A stretch of DNA of 64,000 nucleotides from Methylomonas sp. LL1 (GTDB lineage: Bacteria > Pseudomonadota > Gammaproteobacteria > Methylococcales > Methylomonadaceae): positions 2,232,001-2,296,000 of the forward strand of contig NZ_CP064653.1 of NCBI RefSeq assembly GCF_015711015.1, read 5' to 3'. How positions within the stretch are numbered: position 1 is the first letter of the stretch; every line of letters starts with the position of its first letter. The translations under genes were made by a program, and so were the position numbers. Below the pieces are notes generated by a model. It saw only the letters and a program-made list of their open reading frames with translations. It did no database searches and was not told the DNA's origin. This document shows positions 9,574 to 19,481 of the stretch, piece after piece.

Positions 9574-10809
9574 ATGACCCGACAAGATCAGCCTAAACAC
9601 ATCCTTTACGTAGAAAACGGCATAGGCTACGGCGGCGCGATTATCTGCCTCCGCCATCTAGTCAGAAATCTGGATCGCGGCAAATACCTCCCGATGGTCG
9701 TCACCGGCCGCACCAGCCCGCAATACCGGGAAATCGCCGAAGAATCACTCTGGAAACACATACCCGACCGGCTTGTCGACATCGTCGGCCTGCAGAGAAG
9801 ATTAGCCAGCCAAACCTGGCCCGACCAACTGCCCGGTTTGCGCTTTCTGAGCGAACAAATACTGGCGCGCATGGACGACTTGTTCAATTTCCTACCTTTT
9901 TTTATCCGGCTGTGGTGGACGGCATGGCGCTTTAAAGCCGACCTGATCCACGCCAACAACGAACCCTTGTGTAACCGCGCCGCCCTGCTGGCAGCAAAAT
10001 GCCTGAAAATTCCAAGCGTTTGCCATGTACGCGGCGACCAAAAAGGCTCGCGTGCAATGCGCTGGGCTTATTCGTTGCCCGACCATTTCATCTCGGTATC
10101 CAACTGGGTGGCCAACAGCATGTGCAACAAACTGGATATTCCGCGCCAAAAAATCAGCGTGGTTTACGACGGCATCGCGCTGGAAAAACTGGATATCAAC
10201 GCGGACGGCGGCTTGTTCAGGGAACAATTCAATATCCCGCAAAATGCATTCGTGGTCGGTTTAGTCGGGCTGTTGATTCCCTGGAAGGGACAGGAATTAT
10301 TTCTCGACGCTGCCAAGATACTGAAAAACCAGATACCCCATCTAAAAATGCCTATCATAGGCGGGACGCCCGATGATTGCATTGAATACGAAGACCACCT
10401 ACGCCGCCGGGTCATTGATGAAAATCTCGAGGACACGATCCTCTTTACCGGCCATATGTCGAACATGGAATTAGTCTATAACGGCGTCAATATCGTGGTT
10501 TCGGCCTCGACCAATCCGGAACCCTTGGGTACGGTAGTCATTGAAGCCATGGCCATGGGACGCCCCTTGATCGCACCGAATCACGGGGGCGGCGCCGAAA
10601 TGATAGATGACAACATAACCGGCCTGCTGTTTGAAACCGGAAACCCCGAAAGCCTGGCCGAATCGATCTTAACCCTATTCCGAAACGGGGCATTGGCCGG
10701 GAAAATCAGTGATAATGCCCGAAACAAGGCATTGCAGATATTTTCCGTTACCCGGCATACCGCAACGATAGAATCGATTTACCAGCAAATCCTGGCGGAT
10801 GCCCAGTAA
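9574..10809 (+). CDS. Family 4 glycosyltransferase (GT-B)
   Basis: A 411-residue retaining GT-B enzyme. The N-terminal Rossmann half has the glycine-rich GYGGA near residue 16. The C-terminal half has the donor-binding loop and the E-x7-E motif in PEPLGTVVIEAMAMG (around 310), followed by GGGAEMI. It probably adds one residue to the polymer exported by the ABC transporter two genes on. The gene is moderately GC-rich like its upstream neighbour and unlike the AT-rich genes after 13.9 kb. Confidence 0.9.
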   Translation: MTRQDQPKHILYVENGIGYGGAIICLRHLVRNLDRGKYLPMVVTGRTSPQYREIAEESLWKHIPDRLVDIVGLQRRLASQTWPDQLPGLRFLSEQILARMDDLFNFLPFFIRLWWTAWRFKADLIHANNEPLCNRAALLAAKCLKIPSVCHVRGDQKGSRAMRWAYSLPDHFISVSNWVANSMCNKLDIPRQKISVVYDGIALEKLDINADGGLFREQFNIPQNAFVVGLVGLLIPWKGQELFLDAAKILKNQIPHLKMPIIGGTPDDCIEYEDHLRRRVIDENLEDTILFTGHMSNMELVYNGVNIVVSASTNPEPLGTVVIEAMAMGRPLIAPNHGGGAEMIDDNITGLLFETGNPESLAESILTLFRNGALAGKISDNARNKALQIFSVTRHTATIESIYQQILADAQ

Positions 10810-10827
10810 AAATAGAATAATAAAAAA

Positions 10828-11637
10828 ATGATCAACCAACTCAAAAAACATTGTTTTTTATTAACTAAAAAAGCCCGTCACAGCATCAATCCCTGTCCCG
10901 TCGAAAAACGCCAATCCCGCTTAATTGCCGGCGCCCAGCGTTCCGGCACCAATCTGGTCATGGACATACTGGAAAATGATTGGGACACCGACGTTTATCA
11001 TGAGCGCGACCCGCGCGCCTTCGATAACTACGTCATGCGCCCGATCGGCGAGATACAGGCCCTGCGCGAAAAATCGCAATCGCCAAAATTCGTGATAAAA
11101 GCTTTATGCGAATCGCAAAATCTCGACGCCATCATGTCCGCATTGGCACCGTCCAAGGCCGCATGGGTGGTTAGGCACTATTCCGACGTAATCAAATCCA
11201 TGCAAATTTCTTTCCCGACAGTATTGAACAGATTGCGCCTGATTGCCAATGACAAGGAAGACGGCCAATGGGTCTCGGATGGCATGTCGGATGACACTTA
11301 TCAATTATTATTAAAGCTGATAGATCAATTGGACACGCCCTCCGCGTGTGCTTTTCAATGGTATTTAAGAAACATATTATTTTTTGAAAAAGGTTTCGAC
11401 CAAAATCCCAATATAAAAATAATATTTTACGAAAATTTGATTTCCAGCCCCGAAACCACGACCCGCGAATTATTCGATTTCTTCGATTTGAAATACGCCC
11501 CTAGCGTACATAATATGATCAATAGTCCATCAAGCCGTAAAAACCATTCCATAAAACTGCTGCCGGAAGTCGAACAATTATGCGACCGGCTATGGCAACG
11601 ATTTTTGGCGGCAGCCCCATCGGCAGCTATATCCTAA
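10828..11637 (+). CDS. Sulfotransferase-family protein
   Basis: A 269-residue protein with the PAPS-binding loop of sulfotransferases, AGAQRSGTN (about residues 32-40), where the 5'-phosphosulfate would sit. The second feature, the 3'-phosphate-binding strand with Arg/Ser, is suggested by WVVRHYSDVIKS (about 112-123). The C-terminal FYENL and FFDL patterns also fit the family. It may sulfate the glycan made by neighbouring enzymes. No signal peptide, so it would act in the cytoplasm. Short of the family's average length, so activity is not certain. Confidence 0.75.
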   Translation: MINQLKKHCFLLTKKARHSINPCPVEKRQSRLIAGAQRSGTNLVMDILENDWDTDVYHERDPRAFDNYVMRPIGEIQALREKSQSPKFVIKALCESQNLDAIMSALAPSKAAWVVRHYSDVIKSMQISFPTVLNRLRLIANDKEDGQWVSDGMSDDTYQLLLKLIDQLDTPSACAFQWYLRNILFFEKGFDQNPNIKIIFYENLISSPETTTRELFDFFDLKYAPSVHNMINSPSSRKNHSIKLLPEVEQLCDRLWQRFLAAAPSAAIS

Positions 11638-11715
11638 ATGCCTCTACACCGTTAAACATAGCTGCTACCCAATCAATCGCAATAAAGCCCACTCAGCATC
11701 CGCCAAAACCTCACT

Positions 11716-12534
11716 ATGCTTAAAGTCAGCAATAACATCTTCGCCTATCGTGAACTTATCGCCGCACTGGCTTGGAAAAACATCGTCATACGCTATAAAC
11801 AAGCCTACCTCGGTATTTTGTGGGCGGTCCTGAAGCCGATCATGTTGATGTTGGTTTTCACATTGGTCAAAGGCTTTGTCGGGATCGAGACCAGCGGCCT
11901 GCCTTATCCGCTGATCACCTTTGCCGCCCTGATTCCATGGGTATTTTTTCAGGAATCGGTTTCCGAAGGCGTCAACAGCGTGACCACCAACGCGGCATTG
12001 ATCAAAAAGATTTATTTCCCACGCGAAGTGTTTCCACTGACGGCGATGGTTACCAAACTGGTGGAACTAACAATCAGCTTTGCCATATTGGCGGGCATGA
12101 TGGTTTACTACCGAGTCATCCCCAGCATCTATGCCTTATGGCTGCCCGCCTTTATCCTCTACACCATGGTCGTGGCACTCACCATCAGTTTTTTCGGCGC
12201 CGCGATGAATGTTTATTACCGCGACATCGGCCAGGCCATACCCATCGCGCTATCGCTATTGATGTACGGCTCGCCGGTAATCTATCCGCTAAGCCTGGTG
12301 CAAAAAAAACTCCTGGTAGAACAAGCCGCCGGCGAATGGTCGGATAGGCTCTACACCCTTTACACGATCAATCCATTGGTCGGCATCATCGACGGTTTTC
12401 AAGCCGTGCTGATCAAGGCGATTCCACCGGATTTTAATGCGCTCTACCCTGGCCTGATCCTGACCCTTTCTATCCTGCCTTTTAGTTACTGGTTCTTTAA
12501 GCGCGCCGAGAGCTGGTTTGCCGATGTAATTTGA
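11716..12534 (+). CDS. wzm: ABC-2 polysaccharide exporter, membrane subunit (Wzm-type)
   Basis: A 272-residue permease with six predicted membrane helices and the ABC-2 polysaccharide/polyol export signature (the amphipathic IRYKQAYLGILWAVLKP start and a terminal YWFFKRAE). With the ATPase 51 bases downstream it forms the exporter that moves a lipid-linked glycan across the inner membrane. This is the ABC-dependent export route. No Wzx flippase or Wzy polymerase is seen nearby. Confidence 0.93.
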   Translation: MLKVSNNIFAYRELIAALAWKNIVIRYKQAYLGILWAVLKPIMLMLVFTLVKGFVGIETSGLPYPLITFAALIPWVFFQESVSEGVNSVTTNAALIKKIYFPREVFPLTAMVTKLVELTISFAILAGMMVYYRVIPSIYALWLPAFILYTMVVALTISFFGAAMNVYYRDIGQAIPIALSLLMYGSPVIYPLSLVQKKLLVEQAAGEWSDRLYTLYTINPLVGIIDGFQAVLIKAIPPDFNALYPGLILTLSILPFSYWFFKRAESWFADVI

Positions 12535-12585
12535 TCTAACCAGCCCAAGAACGCACCCTAAACGACAAGACTAATCACACAGAAT

Positions 12586-13863
12586 ATGGCGATCATTGAA
12601 GTCAATCATCTCACCAAGGAATATCAACTGGGCCACCTGACCAGCTTGAAAAAAACCGCGCTCAACACCTTAAAACGCCTGACCTTCCAACCCACCCAAG
12701 AGCGCGAACAATTCAAAGCATTAGACGATGTCAGCTTTCATATTAAAGAAGGCGAAGTAGTCGGTATCATCGGCCACAATGGCGCCGGCAAAAGCACCCT
12801 GTTGAAGCACTTGGCCTATATCAGCAAACCGACCAAAGGCGAAGTCATCGTCCGCGGCAGCGTCGCCCCGTTGATCGAAGTCGGTGCCGGCGTCAACCCG
12901 GAATTGACCGGACGGGAAAATATTTTTCTGAACGGTGCCATTCTCGGCATTCCTAAAAAAGTTATTCGGCAAAAACTCGATGAAATCATCGAGTTTTCGG
13001 AATTGGAACAGTTTATCGATACGCCGGTAAAACGCTACAGTTCCGGCATGACGGTGAAACTGGGCTTTTCAATAGCCACCAGCATGGATGCGGATATCTT
13101 GATTATTGATGAAGTGCTGGCCGTGGGCGACTTGGCATTTCAACGGAAATGCTTTGATCGGATGGAAGAACTGATCAAAAGACAGAATTCTACGGTACTG
13201 ATTGTCAGCCATAATATTCGACAAATAGAACGACTTTGCAGCAGAGCCATAATGCTCGATCACGGAAAGGTCGCAATGGATGGCGATAAAACAGCGGTAT
13301 GCGAAAACTTTTATCAAACAAGCAATACCAAAATCGCGGAGCAACTCGCCAAAACTCATGCAGATAACAGACACATCCGTAAAACCGGCGAAATTGAATT
13401 AGACACGCTGACATTACATAACCAGGAAGGGCAATTAATTACGGAAATCCCCATGGGAGAACCATTAACAATTCGTTGCACTTTCACCTCCAACTGCGAT
13501 GTTAAAACTCCGGAAATAATATTCGGGTTCCATACAACCGATTTTTTCTATATTGCATCCATGGGCGACGGCCATATTGCTGAGCGCCCGGATATTGTGA
13601 AAGGTCGAAATGTAGTCGAATGCCATATTCCAAGCTTGCCGCTTATGCCCGGAGTTTACGCTCTAAGACTCGGTATACTGAACAGTGTACCGCGTGAATT
13701 ATTCTATGGCGAAATGTTAACCACATTTACAGTTCATGCCGGCAATATTCCCAAATCCAAACTTCCGTCATTAGGTATCGTCTATATTCCAACCCAATGG
13801 AGATTCGATCCGACCCCTAGTGCATCACAAAACGAATTTAATCTTGACGAAACTATCCAATAG
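12586..13863 (+). CDS. wzt: ABC polysaccharide exporter ATPase with Wzt C-terminal domain
   Basis: A 425-residue protein. The ATPase half has Walker A GHNGAGKST (about 63-71), the signature YSSGM (about 150), Walker B DILIIDEVLAVGD and the switch His in VSHN. Residues ~275-425 form a beta-sandwich like the Wzt glycan-recognition domain, which in O-antigen systems reads the capped chain end. It pairs with the permease just upstream. The domain suggests the exported polymer ends in a specific modification, possibly added by the methyltransferase-like or sulfotransferase-like neighbours (inference). Confidence 0.93.
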   Translation: MAIIEVNHLTKEYQLGHLTSLKKTALNTLKRLTFQPTQEREQFKALDDVSFHIKEGEVVGIIGHNGAGKSTLLKHLAYISKPTKGEVIVRGSVAPLIEVGAGVNPELTGRENIFLNGAILGIPKKVIRQKLDEIIEFSELEQFIDTPVKRYSSGMTVKLGFSIATSMDADILIIDEVLAVGDLAFQRKCFDRMEELIKRQNSTVLIVSHNIRQIERLCSRAIMLDHGKVAMDGDKTAVCENFYQTSNTKIAEQLAKTHADNRHIRKTGEIELDTLTLHNQEGQLITEIPMGEPLTIRCTFTSNCDVKTPEIIFGFHTTDFFYIASMGDGHIAERPDIVKGRNVVECHIPSLPLMPGVYALRLGILNSVPRELFYGEMLTTFTVHAGNIPKSKLPSLGIVYIPTQWRFDPTPSASQNEFNLDETIQ

Positions 13864-13872
13864 GCAATATCC

Positions 13873-14655
13873 ATGCTTTTAACAATACTGCTGTTAGTAC
13901 TCTGTATTTTTTTTACACAAATCTTTATTGGTCTAAAGCTACGAGCCAGATTTCAAGATACTGACCGGAGATTTGAAAAAATTGATTTTAGTTTTCTGAA
14001 AAATAGTACCGAAATAAAAAAACTAAAGGAAACTAGCTCAGAGATTCAAAATACACTATGTTTATCACCAATAAACTTCGAATACCCAGTATTTTTTGGC
14101 GGCTGGAGCATCGATAGCTATCTCGGAAAGTTTTTAACACAACATTTATTAGAGCAACGCCCTCAAGTTATTGTAGAACTGGGATCCGGCTCATCAAGTT
14201 TACTCATTGCAAAATGCACACAAAAACTAGGTTATACTCCCGAACATATTGTTATAGATCATGAAAAACGTTACCTAGAATTAACAAGACTACTCGCAAA
14301 ACAAAATGGGGTCGATAGTGGGATAGAGTTTAATGAATGCCCTCTAGGCAAAATTGACCATCACGATGGACCTTGGTACCAAGGCGTTCAAAATGTTGTT
14401 GGTGACCGAAAAATCGATTTATTGATTATTGATGGCCCACCGGAGAGCACTCATCAATTAGCACGATACCCTGCCCTGCCGGTATTACATGAACATTTGA
14501 GCCAAAATTGTGTTGTGATACTAGATGATGCAAACCGCAATGATGAGAAAGCCATAATCAAAAAATGGATGGAGCAATTTCGAGAATTTGAACTGACATT
14601 AATACCCGAAGGACATGGATTGGCAATACTGAACAGACAAAGCAATCAGGCATAA
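13873..14655 (+). CDS. Membrane-anchored class I SAM methyltransferase-like protein
   Basis: A 260-residue protein with an N-terminal membrane segment (residues ~2-22), a short coiled stretch, then a Rossmann methyltransferase-like domain. Motif I is VIVELGSGSSSLLIA (about 94-108), and the LLIIDGPP strand near 180 matches the acidic post-motif strand of O-methyltransferase-3-like proteins. It starts nine bases after wzt, so it is probably co-transcribed. A glycan methyltransferase that caps the chain read by Wzt is attractive but unproven. From here on base composition shifts clearly to AT-rich. Confidence 0.7.
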   Translation: MLLTILLLVLCIFFTQIFIGLKLRARFQDTDRRFEKIDFSFLKNSTEIKKLKETSSEIQNTLCLSPINFEYPVFFGGWSIDSYLGKFLTQHLLEQRPQVIVELGSGSSSLLIAKCTQKLGYTPEHIVIDHEKRYLELTRLLAKQNGVDSGIEFNECPLGKIDHHDGPWYQGVQNVVGDRKIDLLIIDGPPESTHQLARYPALPVLHEHLSQNCVVILDDANRNDEKAIIKKWMEQFREFELTLIPEGHGLAILNRQSNQA

Positions 14656-14754
14656 TTATTTATATTTTGCAATCGGCCTCGCCAAGACCATTACCAACGC
14701 CCAATAATTATAAATTGATCATGTTTTTGAAAAAATTCAAATAAACAATATTAA

Positions 14755-15741
14755 ATGAATTCATTTGTATCAACACCATCACCACGCGTAACTATTTTCA
14801 TACCAGTTTACAATGCAGCAGACTTTATCTACGAAACAATTTCAAGTGCATTAAATCAAACCTATGAAGATTTTGAAGTATTAATAGTGGACGATGGTTC
14901 TACTGATAATTCAGTAAAAATCATAGAGGAATTTGGTGATAATCGGATAAGAGTTGTCAGAAACAACACAAATATGGGCCGACCATACACCAGAAACCTT
15001 GGAATTGAGCTAGCAAAAGGAGAATTTCTTGCTGTACTAGATGCCGACGATATAGCGATGCCAGAAAGAATATCTCGACAAGTTGAATTTCTCGATCAAC
15101 ATCCTGATATTGTTGCCGTAGGAACTTCAGCCTATTACATTGATAATTTTGAAAAAAATGAAATATTATGTGAAGTAATTACAGATAGCGATGATATCAG
15201 CACTAGAATATTTCAAACCAATTGTTTTATTCACTCGAGTGCCATGTTTAGAAAAAATATATTAGTTGACATCGGCGGGTATAATTTAGAATATCCGCAA
15301 GCCCAAGATTATGAACTTTTTTTACGTCTTTGTGAACATTACAAACTAACCAATATTAATAAGCCTCTTGTAAAATATAGAATCCATTCAAACCAAGTAT
15401 CACAAACAAAACTTGCATCACAACGCCGATTAGCTAATATAGCAAGATTAAACACATATAGACGCCAATTTTTGAATGGCAATCTCCCCACCGGAGCTAT
15501 CGAACCTCGTGTTAGTTTCTTTGATAAGTTATTTGCCAAAAATGGCACATTAGGCTCTGACTTTTTATTTTGGATTAAGCTCTATCGTCAATTGAGACAA
15601 CATAAAAGCGCTGACAGCTTAATTTTTCCAGCTTTATTAGCAGCTCCTCTTAGCGCTGAAATATACAAAGAAATATACTTTTGTATATTACGGTCATCAC
15701 TAGCCAATAAAATACGCTGGTATTTAAAACGCCTAAATTAA
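14755..15741 (+). CDS. Family 2 glycosyltransferase (AT-rich)
   Basis: A 328-residue GT-A enzyme with VTIFIPVYNAADF at the N-terminus, LIVDDGSTDNS at about residue 40 and the DADD metal site at about 98. The C-terminal half carries the QDYELFLR element common to GT2 enzymes of capsule loci. The DNA is much more AT-rich than the flanking core genes (about one third G+C in the 60-bp block I counted at 15361-15420), a sign of recent acquisition. Acceptor unknown. Confidence 0.9.
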   Translation: MNSFVSTPSPRVTIFIPVYNAADFIYETISSALNQTYEDFEVLIVDDGSTDNSVKIIEEFGDNRIRVVRNNTNMGRPYTRNLGIELAKGEFLAVLDADDIAMPERISRQVEFLDQHPDIVAVGTSAYYIDNFEKNEILCEVITDSDDISTRIFQTNCFIHSSAMFRKNILVDIGGYNLEYPQAQDYELFLRLCEHYKLTNINKPLVKYRIHSNQVSQTKLASQRRLANIARLNTYRRQFLNGNLPTGAIEPRVSFFDKLFAKNGTLGSDFLFWIKLYRQLRQHKSADSLIFPALLAAPLSAEIYKEIYFCILRSSLANKIRWYLKRLN

Positions 15742-15899
15742 AAACCTCAATTTTCCCTAAATAATGAACGAAAAACAATACCACAACAACACACAAAATT
15801 TGCTTTTATAATAGACATCATTTAACTCAAGAAGTATTGCACAGAAACAGTAATTCAACTACCCAACAGTTTTAGCATAACAAACATCATGACTTAAGC

Positions 15900-17084
15900 A
15901 TGAATAAACTAAATATATTATTCATTTCACATGCTAGCGGTAGTGGAGGGGCTGAACAATGTTTATTTGACCTCATAGCACACATAAACGATGAAAAGAT
16001 TAAGGTTTACGTCAACACACCCTATCGCGATCATTTAACTGCAGAACTGGACAAAATTAATATACCTTATTTTGTTTCGTTTACAGATCAATGGATTGCC
16101 CCAATTGATAAGTGGGGGATTAAGCACTTTTTCAACTTCATAGTAGGATTACGTAGCCGAATTTGGTCTATTCAATCAAAGATCAAAGAGCATAATATCG
16201 ACTTAGTCTATACGAACTCGCTTACCTGCATAGACGGCGCAATAGCAGCATGGCGCATGGAAGTGCCTCATATCTGGCACATCCATGAAAACCTTATCGG
16301 AAACCACAGTATTAAGTCCTATCTACCGACACAATTGACTTATAAAATTGCCAATTTTTTTTGTAAAAACTTTATCGCACCATCCAATGCTCTTGCTCAT
16401 ATACTTACAAATCCCACCATTAAAGTTCACACAATTTTCAATGGAATTGATTTAAAAAAATTCAAATATAAGACCAATGATCGCATTAAAACTGAGCTTG
16501 GTTTATCCACATCGACTCACATTGTTGGCCAAATTGGTTCAATAATACCCATCAAAGGAGTAATTACGTTCATAGACTCCGCCGAAAAAGTGCTGGCTAC
16601 AACATTGAATAAAGACTTAGCATTTGTTTTAGTTGGCTCCGGTTCTAAAGAGTACACAGCAGTCATACAAAATAAAGTTGCCAAATCTCCATTTCGCCAG
16701 CATTTTCATCTGCTAGGGCAACGACAAGATATTCCACAGATTATCAATGAATTAAATATTGTAATTCTTGCATCTAATTCTGAAGGACTGCCACGTGTAG
16801 TCATAGAAGCCATGGCCGCCGGTAAACCCGTTGTTGCCACTCGGTGCGGAGGACCAGAAGAAATTATTGTTGATGGCGAAACAGGATTTCTCGTCCCGGT
16901 TAAGGATGCTCAAGCAATAGCGAACAAGGTTACATACTTACTTGAACACCCCAATCAAGCCCAAGCAATGGGAGAAAAAGGCCGTTTACGCGCGCAAAAA
17001 CTGTTTAGCATGGATCAGTATATACAAAACATTGAAAAGGTAATCATTGAAACTGTTTCACAAACACACCCAAACAGTCAATAA
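15900..17084 (+). CDS. Family 4 glycosyltransferase (AT-rich)
   Basis: A 394-residue GT-B enzyme. The N-terminal HASGSGGAEQCL loop, the central IFNGIDLKKF and the E-x7-E element in SEGLPRVVIEAMAAGKPVV followed by GGPEEII are diagnostic for GT4. The C-terminal tail is amphipathic as usual. It belongs to the same AT-rich block as the GT2 upstream, with a 158-bp gap that holds no gene. Confidence 0.92.
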   Translation: MNKLNILFISHASGSGGAEQCLFDLIAHINDEKIKVYVNTPYRDHLTAELDKINIPYFVSFTDQWIAPIDKWGIKHFFNFIVGLRSRIWSIQSKIKEHNIDLVYTNSLTCIDGAIAAWRMEVPHIWHIHENLIGNHSIKSYLPTQLTYKIANFFCKNFIAPSNALAHILTNPTIKVHTIFNGIDLKKFKYKTNDRIKTELGLSTSTHIVGQIGSIIPIKGVITFIDSAEKVLATTLNKDLAFVLVGSGSKEYTAVIQNKVAKSPFRQHFHLLGQRQDIPQIINELNIVILASNSEGLPRVVIEAMAAGKPVVATRCGGPEEIIVDGETGFLVPVKDAQAIANKVTYLLEHPNQAQAMGEKGRLRAQKLFSMDQYIQNIEKVIIETVSQTHPNSQ

Positions 17085-17150
17085 CAAAACTCTTAATTGA
17101 TCGATTAAAAACCCATTAAAACTTTTATCTTACCCAATACCATATCCATT

Positions 17151-18179
17151 ATGCCAAATATTAGCATCTGCATCCCGACCTATAACGGCGGACAATATTT
17201 GGAAGAAACATTAACCAGTGTATTAAATCAAACCTACAGTGATTTTGAAGTCATCATTATCGACGACCAGTCTACCGACAATACGCTTGAAATAGCTAAA
17301 ACGTATTCGGATAAGGATAACCGAATATGTTTTTATCAAAATGATAAAAACTTAGGCTTGGTTGAAAACTGGAACAAATGCGTGGAGTTGGCTAGGGGAA
17401 ACTGGATAAAATTCGTATTCCAGGACGACTTATTGGCTCCGGACTGCCTGACCCAACTTGCCACGGCAGGTGAAGAAAGTAATTGCCCTATCGTATTTTG
17501 TAAGCGCGAACTGATTTACACGGACGATTGTGATCCGGAAATTTTAAAATTCCTACAAACCCTACCTTCATGGGAAAGCGTATTTGGCGAAACCGGATAT
17601 ATCGCGCCTGACGACGTCTCGACCACCGCCACCCATTATATGGCTCTCAATCTTTTTGGCGAACCAACCTCGGTATTGCTGCGTAAGGATTGCTTCGAGC
17701 GTTTCGGATTTTTCAATCCGGATTTAAAACAGCGCTGCGATTATGAGTATTGGATACGTGTCGGCCATCATACCGGTATTGCCTTAGTCCATGACCCACT
17801 AGCCTTTTTTCGACTCCATCCCGATTCGACTACTTCGAGCAATAAACGCAATAAAAAAGAGATAACGGAAATGGGCGACAAACTTTTACTTTTACACGAG
17901 TATGCCAATTCAAAACTTTATGCCGGGTTTCGCCGGTTTGCATTAAATCAAAATCCGCCATTTAAAGTTGATATTGAACTAAATAAATATATGGATTGGA
18001 TGTTTATGTCGCTATATACCAAGGACCATCAAGGCCAGGCTAATTTTCAAGAAGTCCTGTCTCAAATTATTGAAAATCTATCCAACTATCCTAGACTGGT
18101 TAAACAAATACGTCATAAAAAACGTTTTTTCCCTTATCTAAGATGGCTTGAACAAAATTTGACCTGGCGTTTGAAATGA
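17151..18179 (+). CDS. Family 2 glycosyltransferase
   Basis: A 342-residue GT-A enzyme with ISICIPTYNGGQYLEET at the start, IIDDQSTDNT at about 38 and a metal-site variant QDD (rather than DADD) in VFQDDLLAPDC. The CDYEYWIR segment marks the acceptor side. Its stop overlaps the next GT start by four bases (ATGA), so the two are translationally coupled and probably add consecutive sugars. Confidence 0.9.
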   Translation: MPNISICIPTYNGGQYLEETLTSVLNQTYSDFEVIIIDDQSTDNTLEIAKTYSDKDNRICFYQNDKNLGLVENWNKCVELARGNWIKFVFQDDLLAPDCLTQLATAGEESNCPIVFCKRELIYTDDCDPEILKFLQTLPSWESVFGETGYIAPDDVSTTATHYMALNLFGEPTSVLLRKDCFERFGFFNPDLKQRCDYEYWIRVGHHTGIALVHDPLAFFRLHPDSTTSSNKRNKKEITEMGDKLLLLHEYANSKLYAGFRRFALNQNPPFKVDIELNKYMDWMFMSLYTKDHQGQANFQEVLSQIIENLSNYPRLVKQIRHKKRFFPYLRWLEQNLTWRLK

Positions 18180-19207
18180 AAAACGAACTTTCACAACTCA
18201 AAACCACTACTTCTAGTGTCGACATTATCATATTAAACTGGAATGGCGCCGATGATACGATTGACTGTATTGGCTCTATCGAAAAATCGCAATACCGTAA
18301 TTTTCGTATCATCGTTGTGGATAACGGTTCCAGCGATGGTTCAGTCGAACGCATAAAAAACAGTTTTTCAAATATTATCCTGATAGAAACCGGCCAAAAC
18401 CTAGGCTATGCCGAAGGCAATAATGTCGGCCTACGTTATGCGCTGGAAGGTAATCCGGATTATATTTTGGTGCTAAATAATGACACGATTGTCCAACAAA
18501 ATATGATCGGATCGTTGGTTGAAACCGCTGCTAAATATCCGGATAGCGTGCTAGGCCCGCTTACCTACTACCATGATCAACCTAAGGCAATATGGTGGGC
18601 CGGCACCATCTGGTTAGCCGACCAATTAAGTTTTACCCATAGAGGCGAAGGCCAGATCGATCACGGCGATAACTTTACTATGATTTCGGAATGCGACTAT
18701 GTGGTCGGCTCGGCCCTGTTTGCTTCAAGTAGGATTTTCCAGCAAATTGGCTTATTCGACGCCCGCTTTTTCCTGACTTTTGAAGAAACCGATTGGTGTT
18801 ACCGCGCAAAGAAGTTTGGATATCGTTGCTATTGTGTACCACAAGCCCAATTATGGCATAAGGTGTCTTCTACCATGGGTTCCGGATCGCCGTTACAGCA
18901 CTATTTTTACATGAGAAATGCGCTGTTATGGGCCGAGCGCTATTTAGATAAAATGTCTTATCTCAAACTTTTAAAAAAATCGGCTAGCTATGCTTTATCG
19001 TTATCCATCCATGCCAGCCCAAACCTTACGGGAAAAATAAAAAATGTTTATTGGGCAGCTAAAGGCCTCATCAATAGAATAACCGGACACTCGGCTCATC
19101 CGATTTCAAGAGCCAATTATCTGGGGCTGCGCGATTATATACTACGCCATTTCGGGGATTGTCCGGATGAAGTCAGGAATTTAGCCAAACCCAAACAGGA
19201 AGGCTAA
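18176..19207 (+). CDS. Family 2 glycosyltransferase (rhamnosyltransferase-like)
   Basis: A 343-residue GT2 of the WbbL/rhamnosyltransferase-like subgroup. It has VDIIILNWNGADDT at the N-terminus, VVDNGSSDGS, the metal site as NNDT in LVLNNDTIV and the FEETDW element (about residue 202) typical of that group. ATGA overlap with the upstream GT. Last gene before a 274-bp gap that contains a truncated copy of repeat A, so this may be the end of a transcription unit. Confidence 0.9.
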   Translation: MKNELSQLKTTTSSVDIIILNWNGADDTIDCIGSIEKSQYRNFRIIVVDNGSSDGSVERIKNSFSNIILIETGQNLGYAEGNNVGLRYALEGNPDYILVLNNDTIVQQNMIGSLVETAAKYPDSVLGPLTYYHDQPKAIWWAGTIWLADQLSFTHRGEGQIDHGDNFTMISECDYVVGSALFASSRIFQQIGLFDARFFLTFEETDWCYRAKKFGYRCYCVPQAQLWHKVSSTMGSGSPLQHYFYMRNALLWAERYLDKMSYLKLLKKSASYALSLSIHASPNLTGKIKNVYWAAKGLINRITGHSAHPISRANYLGLRDYILRHFGDCPDEVRNLAKPKQEG

Positions 19208-19219
19208 TTTTTAATATAT

Positions 19220-19287
19220 GGATTTGGTTGGAAATAACTCCCTGAATTCGCCCCTACAGGACATTCGAATAGCGGGAACTTATTTTT
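19220..19287. repeat. Dispersed repeat A, shortened copy
   Basis: Matches both ends of the copy at 6803-6911, from GGATTTGGTTGGAAATAA through AATTCGCCCCTACAGGAC to AGCGGGAACTTATTTTTT. The left arm of the hairpin is missing. The missing 40 bases in the full copy are bounded by two GAATT pentamers (6828-6832, 6868-6872), and only one remains here, as expected from slippage or recombination between them. The rest of the gap (19288-19481) holds no gene. Confidence 0.75.
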
Positions 19288-19481
19288 TGTTTTTTATTTA
19301 TTCAGTATCGATTGACTTGAATGAGATATGGGATCGAGTTTACACGCCCTTGTACATACGCCGAGAGAGACTGCGGAATATATCCGACCTACCATGAAGC
19401 TTGCTAAATAATTACCTGTACTCAACCAATCAATGACTGACGCAAGAAAATCATCCCGCTGATTTTCGAGGATTTTTTAAG

